From: an uncultured Opitutia bacterium
GTDB lineage: Bacteria > Verrucomicrobiota > Verrucomicrobiia > Opitutales > Puniceicoccaceae
DNA length: 64,000 bases
Reading direction: 5' to 3'
Assembly: GCA_913056175.1 (NCBI GenBank)
Contig: CAJXLM010000006.1
Coordinates: forward strand, 1-64,000
A model generated the notes under the pieces. That model did no database searches. It had not been told where the DNA came from and saw only the letters and a list, made by a program, of their open reading frames with translations. Shown in pieces: positions 62,527-64,000 of this stretch. Each line of letters starts with the position of its first letter. Position 1 is the stretch's first letter. Made by a program: the position numbers and the translations under genes.

Positions 62527-62543
62527 GGGGGACAGACATCGCA
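62527..62543 (+). repeat. REP-like core left of the RAYT gene
   Basis: GGGGGACAGACATCGCA, preceded by G-rich sequence that can pair with CCCCT at 62505. It lies 190 bases past the stop of the transposase gene, in the orientation opposite to the copy on the other side. Confidence 0.8.
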
Positions 62544-62732
62544 ATCTATCCTTTTCTTCCTCTGGCAGTCTTGAAGAGGGATCGGAATCAACAGGTCCGG
62601 GGAAAGTCAACCACCCACCATCAAGGGGCAGGAGGGTGATCCACTTCTGCAACGCTCCTCTGAGAGGTGCCGACTTTCTTATCCGGATCGATTTCCCTTT
62701 TGCAGGGCGGGAAGGCGGACACGGGCAAGAGC

Positions 62733-63632
62733 TTACCGACAAGCGATGGCGGAAAAAGTGCCGAAGCGGGTTTCCAGTTGAACACGATGAGCCCGTGGGC
62801 GACCCAGCCACCGTCTGGAATGCAAACGGACAAATGTCTCGGATCCAACCACGCCTCCCCGGGAAAAGCAGGCGTGGGGCCGCACCGGTCGATAGCGATG
62901 ACCCTTTTGCGACGAAGTGAGGTAGCCCATCACACTCCAGCTCCAGTGCATCCCCGGGTGAGAGCCACCCGAACCACAAAAGAACGCCCACAGTTTTTCA
63001 CGAAACCGTGCGTAGGCCGCCGGGATGCGCTCCCGCGGACCCCCAACCGTTGACCACGGGTACTGGCACGGGTGCCCGACAATCCCCAGTCGCAGGGGAT
63101 TCTCATCGATCTGCCGGATCGCCCGTTTCACGAGGGCGCGGGCGTTCTCCAGCAGGGTGCTCGTAAACCGGTCCCGCCAGATCGTACCGGCCCGCTCCCG
63201 GCTGCGGTTCACCCGACGAGTCGTCCGCTCCTTGAGGATCTTCATGAATGCGGAAATGTCGCCCCGGCTCCGGTCGAGCCGCCCGCGGAATTCCTCCGCC
63301 CGCTCCCCACCCTCCGCCAGGATCTCTGCCAACCTCTCCGCAGAGCAACGGAGGAACCCTCGCTCCCCACCATCCAGTGCACGGTAGCGCTCGACCCGCT
63401 CCGCATCGGTGCTTGCCGGCAACGACAGGGTCTGCACGACGACATGGAAGTGGTTCGCCAACACTACCTCCCGCACGACCACGATCCCGCAGAAGGCCGC
63501 GGCCCGGTACAACAAGTCTCGAATCCCCTCCTTGTCCTCCTCCTCGAGCAGGATTTCCGGGAGCGTCCGGCTGCTCAACTCGTACACCGCCTCGCCCTTG
63601 AGCTTGTACCGTCGTCGGCGCATGACTTCCAT
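62733..63632 (-). CDS. REP-associated tyrosine transposase (RAYT/Y1_Tnp family)
   Basis: 299 residues from MEVMRRRRYKLKGEAVYEL (a second ATG is nine bases on). The HUH motif is present: VLANHFHVVVQ (His-Phe-His). ISAFMKILKERTTRRVN and GTIWRDRFTSTLLE match the RAYT body, and RQIDENPLRLGIVGHPCQYPWST the YIxxNPVRAGLV segment. However, the position of the catalytic tyrosine (E. coli RAYT Y115, four residues before the Asn) is Gln here. The C-terminal WSVMGYLTSSQKGHRYR and GGVVGSETFV stretch is intact. Inverted REP cores lie on both sides (62527 and 63716). Confidence 0.82.
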   Translation of the reverse strand: MEVMRRRRYKLKGEAVYELSSRTLPEILLEEEDKEGIRDLLYRAAAFCGIVVVREVVLANHFHVVVQTLSLPASTDAERVERYRALDGGERGFLRCSAERLAEILAEGGERAEEFRGRLDRSRGDISAFMKILKERTTRRVNRSRERAGTIWRDRFTSTLLENARALVKRAIRQIDENPLRLGIVGHPCQYPWSTVGGPRERIPAAYARFREKLWAFFCGSGGSHPGMHWSWSVMGYLTSSQKGHRYRPVRPHACFSRGGVVGSETFVRLHSRRWLGRPRAHRVQLETRFGTFSAIACR

Positions 63633-63715
63633 AAAGGGATTCCTGCACAGATTTGTACAGCAAAAAATTGGGGTGCTCGCTTTGAAGGTGAATCCCGCCA
63701 CCGGAAAACCCATTG

Positions 63716-63730
63716 GCGATGTCTGTCCCC
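63716..63730 (-). repeat. REP-like core right of the RAYT gene, inverted
   Basis: GCGATGTCTGTCCCC, the reverse complement of GGGGACAGACATCGC. It lies 84 bases upstream of the transposase start, and with the copy at 62527 forms an inverted pair around the gene. Confidence 0.8.
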
Positions 63731-63818
63731 CCTCCAAGAACCACGGCTGCTTGCCCGAACCATCCCCGACCCGCGGGCAGGGATTGCCAATCGCCTACGG
63801 GGGGTGCGCAGGGAGGAC

Positions 63819-64000
63819 CTAGGCCGGGACGGGTTGGGGGCGGGGGGCGATGTGGTGGTCGAGGACGCCGGCCGAGCTGATGACGCCGGGAAGCCCCGCG
63901 CCAGGGTGGGTACCCGCGCCCACGAAGAAGAGGCCTTCGACATCCTCACTCTTGTTGTGCGGCCGGAACCACGCGCTCTGGGTCAGGACGGGGTCAAACT
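63819..64000 (-). CDS. crtI: Phytoene desaturase (CrtI family), C-terminal part
   Basis: Only the last 60 residues lie in the window; the gene continues past the right edge. LTQSAWFRPHNKSEDVEGLF and FVGAGTHPGAGLPGVISSAG are the near-invariant C-terminal FAD motifs of CrtI-type carotenoid desaturases. A short tail DHHIAPRPQPVPA ends at TAG (63819-63821). The organism should therefore make carotenoids. It may be the first seen part of a crt cluster. Confidence 0.9.
   Translation of the reverse strand, partial: FDPVLTQSAWFRPHNKSEDVEGLFFVGAGTHPGAGLPGVISSAGVLDHHIAPRPQPVPA

Overview
This is a 64 kb window of bacterial chromosome with high GC content, dense gene packing and many 4-base ATGA/GTGA overlaps. 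The gene set suggests a free-living, probably marine or salt-exposed Verrucomicrobiota bacterium of the Opitutae type. The pointers are an arginine-tipped EF-P, a Lys/Ala/Pro histone-H1-like protein, an EpsI-type exosortase-associated protein, cimA-type citramalate synthase, cytochrome bd, and a REP/RAYT repeat system with the GGGGACAGACRTCGC core. The phylum is inferred from gene style; there is no rRNA in the window to settle it.

Layout. 0.4-4.2 kb: Smr protein, arsenate reductase plus ArsR, acyl-lipid desaturase, EamA exporter. 4.3-15.3 kb (minus strand): a large catabolic cluster, read from 15.3 kb leftwards as DmdA/LigM/GcvT-like demethylase, L-serine dehydratase beta and alpha, two FAD-GcvT dehydrogenases of the dimethylglycine/sarcosine family, formate-THF ligase and a MetF-like reductase. 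15.9-18.8 kb: MscS channel, DUF2237, EpsI-like protein, lipoprotein. 18.9-28.4 kb: PolX, EF-P, Fpg, a methyltransferase, CysS, CimA, a pilin-like protein, a hydrolase, RsmD. 28.5-31.2 kb: cydAB. 31.3-36.1 kb: DgkA, aminotransferase, histone-like protein, LolA-like protein, SecG, LysM protein. 36.2-42.6 kb: ParB, tRNA-Gly, tRNA-Pro, DUF2062, glycerate kinase, RNase G, RodA. 42.6-50.6 kb: LOG protein, an unknown 490-aa family, MFS, a 3-beta-HSD-like reductase, Pfk, an ABC exporter. 50.9-56.0 kb: porin and a complete ProVWX/OpuA-type betaine importer. 56.1-56.8 kb: REP-like repeat array. 56.8-62.5 kb: TrmL, ThrB, SmpB, RpoZ, FabZ, S18, TsaC, ATP-dependent DNA ligase. 62.5-63.7 kb: a RAYT between inverted REP copies. 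63.8 kb to the end: the C-terminus of a CrtI-type phytoene desaturase.

How it works together. The 4-15 kb cluster and the 52-56 kb importer read as one metabolic theme. Glycine betaine or a similar methylated osmolyte (such as DMSP) enters through the porin and the importer. A GcvT-fold enzyme would move the first methyl to tetrahydrofolate. The MetF-like enzyme would oxidise methyl-THF, the two FAD-GcvT enzymes would take dimethylglycine and sarcosine to glycine, Fhs would recover ATP and formate, and serine dehydratase would deliver pyruvate once glycine becomes serine. Serine hydroxymethyltransferase and FolD are not in the window. The substrate of the first enzyme is an inference and is the main open question.
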